From the NCBI RefSeq assembly GCF_003726035.1, contig NZ_QICD01000003.1:91029-155028 (forward strand): a DNA stretch of 64,000 nucleotides, given 5' to 3'. Within the stretch, counting starts at the first letter, position 1. The number at the start of each line of letters is the position of its first letter. Below, in pieces: positions 60,733 to 64,000 of this stretch. The position numbers and the translations under genes were made by a program. This DNA is from Paraeggerthella hongkongensis. GTDB taxonomy: Bacteria > Actinomycetota > Coriobacteriia > Coriobacteriales > Eggerthellaceae. Below the pieces are notes generated by a model. It was not told the DNA's origin and searched no databases. It saw only the letters and a list, made by a program, of their open reading frames with translations.

Positions 60733-62088
60733 CTATTCGGCAACGTCGGCACTACCATCCTCAAGCGCTTTGAAGGCAGCTTTCATGGTGGGATTATTCC
60801 TGGTCAAACGCTTGATAGTCAAGTCCTGCGCCTTGTTGTTCGCCAGGCGCAGGTTGTTCTCGGAGGAAAGCAGGGCCTCTTTGGTTTTCTGCAAGTGCGT
60901 GATGGTCTTGTCGATCTCGTCGATGGCCGTCTGGAACCTCCTGCTGGCAAGATCGTAGTTGCGGGCAAAGCCCGACTTGAACGTCTCCATCTGCTCTTCG
61001 AAGTTCGTGATATCGATGTTCTGGTTGCGCACCACGGCCAGCTCCGCCTTGTAGGCAAGCGAGTTGAGCGCCGCGTTGCGCAGAATGGATATGATGGGCA
61101 GGAAGAACTGCGGGCGCACTACGTACATCTTCTCGTAGCGGTACGACACGTCCACGATGCCCTGGTTGTACAATTCGCTGTCCGGTTCCAGCAACGACAC
61201 GAGCACCGCATACTCGCAATCTTTTTTCTTGCGATCGACGTCCAGCTTCTTGAAGAACTCGTCGTTTCTATGGTGGCGGGACGGATCGTCCGACTCGTTC
61301 TTCATCTCGAACATGATGGACACGATCTCGTTACCCGCCTCGTCGCACTCCCGGAAGATGAAGTCGCCCTTCGAGCCGCCGGATGCATCGTTGTCCTTCT
61401 CGAAGTACGCCCGCGGGAACGCCGTTGCGCGAATCTTGTTGAACTCGGTCTCGCAATGCTGTTCAAGCGACTCGCCTACCATCTTGGTAGACAGGCGCGC
61501 CTTCATGTCGCGATAGCGCTCGATCTCGTCTTCCTTGTACGCGATGATGTCGTCTTTCGCCTTCAACTCGATGGACAGCTGCTCCTTGAGCGCGCTTTCA
61601 ACCTGATTGCGCTCGGCATCCTTGAGCGCCACCTGGGCGGCCAGGGCATCGCGCTCGCGTTCGATCTCGATGCGCGCCTGCTGCACGGCCAGCTGCTTCT
61701 CGGTTTCGCTGGCGTGTTGCTGCGCGGACAAGCGCTGCTCGAGTTCGACGATGCGGGCGTCCTTCGCCGCTGCAATGTCGGCAAGGGCGCGCTCGCGCTC
61801 GGCCTGCGCAACGCGCTCCCGAGCTTCGCTTTCGCGCTTCGCTGCGTCCAGCCTAGCCTCCAATTCGGCAATGCGGGTCTCCTTCTCGGAAGCCTTCGCC
61901 TGCGCCGCTCCCAAAGCCTGCGCCACCGCAAGCTCGATAGCCTGCTTCTTTTCGATTGCCAGCAGCTGCTCGTGCCGTTTCACTTCCTTGTCGAATTCGC
62001 TGTCGCGCACCTGCTTCATGATGGCCGCGAAACCGGTCTCGTCAACCTGAAACACCGTTTGGCAATGGGGGCACTTGATCTCGTTCAT
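60733..62088 (-). CDS. DUF2130 family coiled-coil protein
   Basis: The 451-residue protein begins with a CPHC pair (Cys6, Cys9; EIKCPHCQTVFQV), half of a possible zinc ribbon, followed by a long coiled coil (about residues 30-205, rich in Ala, Glu, Arg and Lys) and the DUF2130 domain (MVGESLEQHCETEFNKIRATAFP, GSKGDFIFRECDEAGNEIVS, MFEMKNESDDPSRHHRND, KDCEYAVLVSLLEPDSELY). The order of acidic and basic residues in DFIFRE..MFEMKNE recalls PD-(D/E)xK nucleases. The role of the family is unknown. It stands alone, with 238 nt to the next gene. Confidence 0.85.
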   Translation of the reverse strand: MNEIKCPHCQTVFQVDETGFAAIMKQVRDSEFDKEVKRHEQLLAIEKKQAIELAVAQALGAAQAKASEKETRIAELEARLDAAKRESEARERVAQAERERALADIAAAKDARIVELEQRLSAQQHASETEKQLAVQQARIEIERERDALAAQVALKDAERNQVESALKEQLSIELKAKDDIIAYKEDEIERYRDMKARLSTKMVGESLEQHCETEFNKIRATAFPRAYFEKDNDASGGSKGDFIFRECDEAGNEIVSIMFEMKNESDDPSRHHRNDEFFKKLDVDRKKKDCEYAVLVSLLEPDSELYNQGIVDVSYRYEKMYVVRPQFFLPIISILRNAALNSLAYKAELAVVRNQNIDITNFEEQMETFKSGFARNYDLASRRFQTAIDEIDKTITHLQKTKEALLSSENNLRLANNKAQDLTIKRLTRNNPTMKAAFKALEDGSADVAE

Positions 62089-62257
62089 GCACGCTCCTTA
62101 TCTCTTGCCCCGATTCTACCCCATCGGCTGTTTTCGAGAGGGTCGCAATAGGGACAGTCAGGCAATTCATCGTTGAAATTCGCAACGAGCCGGACGTTCC
62201 GAATCGCTTCGATCGCGACCTTTCGGCGCAAAGGTTTGTTTCGAATCGTTTAAATAA

Positions 62258-63658
<1,401 letters not shown>

Positions 63659-63698
63659 ACCGCAAGATCCAGCGAAAACCAAATCCCGTGGCATAAGA

Positions 63699-63750
63699 AA
63701 CCCCTAAAGTCGTGACCGATTTTATTAAATCTGGTCTAACTTTAGGGGTT
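63699..63750 (+). terminator. Hairpin downstream of gdhA
   Basis: AACCCCTAAAGT (63699-63710) pairs with ACTTTAGGGGTT (63739-63750), and an inner GACC..GGTC with ATTT/AAAT extends the structure. It is about 40 nt after the gdhA stop. No T-run follows immediately; a TTTTTT is at 63772-63777. Confidence 0.6.
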
Positions 63751-63861
63751 CACTTCATCACTGGCCGGGCTTTTTTCATGCTCCCGCGGTGCACGACGCA
63801 CGGAAATCGCACCGCACCCCCATCGAGCAGTCCGCGCGCGATGCCGAATCTCGCACAGTTC

Positions 63862-63881
63862 TGTCAAAACGATCGAGTTTG
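63862..63881 (-). repeat. Dispersed element core, copy 5 (degenerate)
   Basis: TGTCAAAACGATCGAGTTTG matches the inverted core of the other copies with two changes in the spacer and one in the right arm. The longer flank is absent. Confidence 0.5.
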
Positions 63882-63907
63882 GGGGTGCGGCAGGATTCTT
63901 GGACTGC

Positions 63908-64000
63908 TCAGGCTGCCAGCCCGAGTCTTTTGCGACGACCTTCGATGGTCTCGTAAGACGTCTTCTTCCCATTGGTCTTGAACGCCTTGAGACGACCGTC
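63908..64000 (-). CDS. C-terminal end of an unidentified protein (runs off the window)
   Basis: On the minus strand an open frame enters from the window edge and ends at TGA 63908-63910. The last residues are DGRLKAFKTNGKKTSYETIE followed by GRRKRLGLAA. The composition is basic and looks like real coding sequence, but 30 residues do not allow a family call. A transposase or other DNA-binding protein is possible. Confidence 0.4.
   Translation of the reverse strand, partial: DGRLKAFKTNGKKTSYETIEGRRKRLGLAA

Overview
The window looks like chromosomal DNA of a high-GC anaerobic actinobacterium of the class Coriobacteriia, most probably Eggerthella or a close relative. This rests on gene content (WhiA with a UvrC-RapZ-YvcK cluster, Nap nitrate reductase with lipoprotein subunits, UDP-galactopyranose mutase, a dlt operon), on frequent GTG and TTG starts behind strong AGGAGG-type ribosome binding sites, and on the GC-rich base composition. 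I could not run a search, so the genus is an inference. Most of the window is housekeeping and core metabolism. I see no rRNA, no CRISPR array, no complete insertion sequence and no prophage.

Layout. 1-10.5 kb: dGTPase-type HD hydrolase and YfcE-like phosphodiesterase, then a fused CydDC-type ABC exporter with a DUF454 protein, an NhaC antiporter, type III pantothenate kinase and an OPT transporter. 10.7-11.8 kb: an AbiEi-like gene broken by one frameshift and one amber codon, with almost identical long hairpins on both sides. 12-14.3 kb: a family 2 glycosyltransferase and Glf. 14.5-16.8 kb: pta and ackA, convergent on a shared terminator (acetyl-CoA to acetate with ATP). 17-22.2 kb: HIT protein, xseB-xseA-zinc peptidase, RNase D and a lipid kinase. 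22.2-24.1 kb: a repeat-rich spacer, then terC behind a yybP-ykoY (manganese) riboswitch.

24.1-32 kb: a single-pass membrane protein of unknown role, the napGABDH operon, and a convergent GAF histidine kinase/LuxR response regulator pair that may control it. 32-35.7 kb: thiSFGHE (thiazole and thiamine phosphate assembly) behind an attenuator-like leader. 36-37.4 kb: tRNA-Gly, tRNA-Cys, tRNA-Gly and tRNA-Val with a probable integrase relic between the clusters. 37.6-44.9 kb: HAD protein, CDF exporter, tRNA-Leu, then secG and the lower-glycolysis genes gpmI-tpiA-pgk-gap. 45-47.3 kb: an AbrB-family membrane protein divergent from a HTH/periplasmic-binding-protein-like regulator.

47.3-53.6 kb: the uvrC-rapZ-yvcK-whiA cluster and a LysO-like exporter. 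53.7-59.9 kb: a D-alanylation operon dltA-B-C-D followed by a very small dltX-like gene and a lipoprotein serine hydrolase of the beta-lactamase/PBP family, which may be a D-alanyl esterase. 60-64 kb: a DUF188 protein, a DUF2130 coiled-coil protein, NADP-type glutamate dehydrogenase and the C-terminal end of an unidentified gene.

The most interesting non-genic signals are a dispersed element of about 43 bp with a conserved CAAAAC-N6-GTTTTG core (five copies), a REP-like hairpin with arms of 35-36 nt (two copies), the paired hairpins around the AbiEi relic, the terC riboswitch, and the attenuator upstream of thiS.
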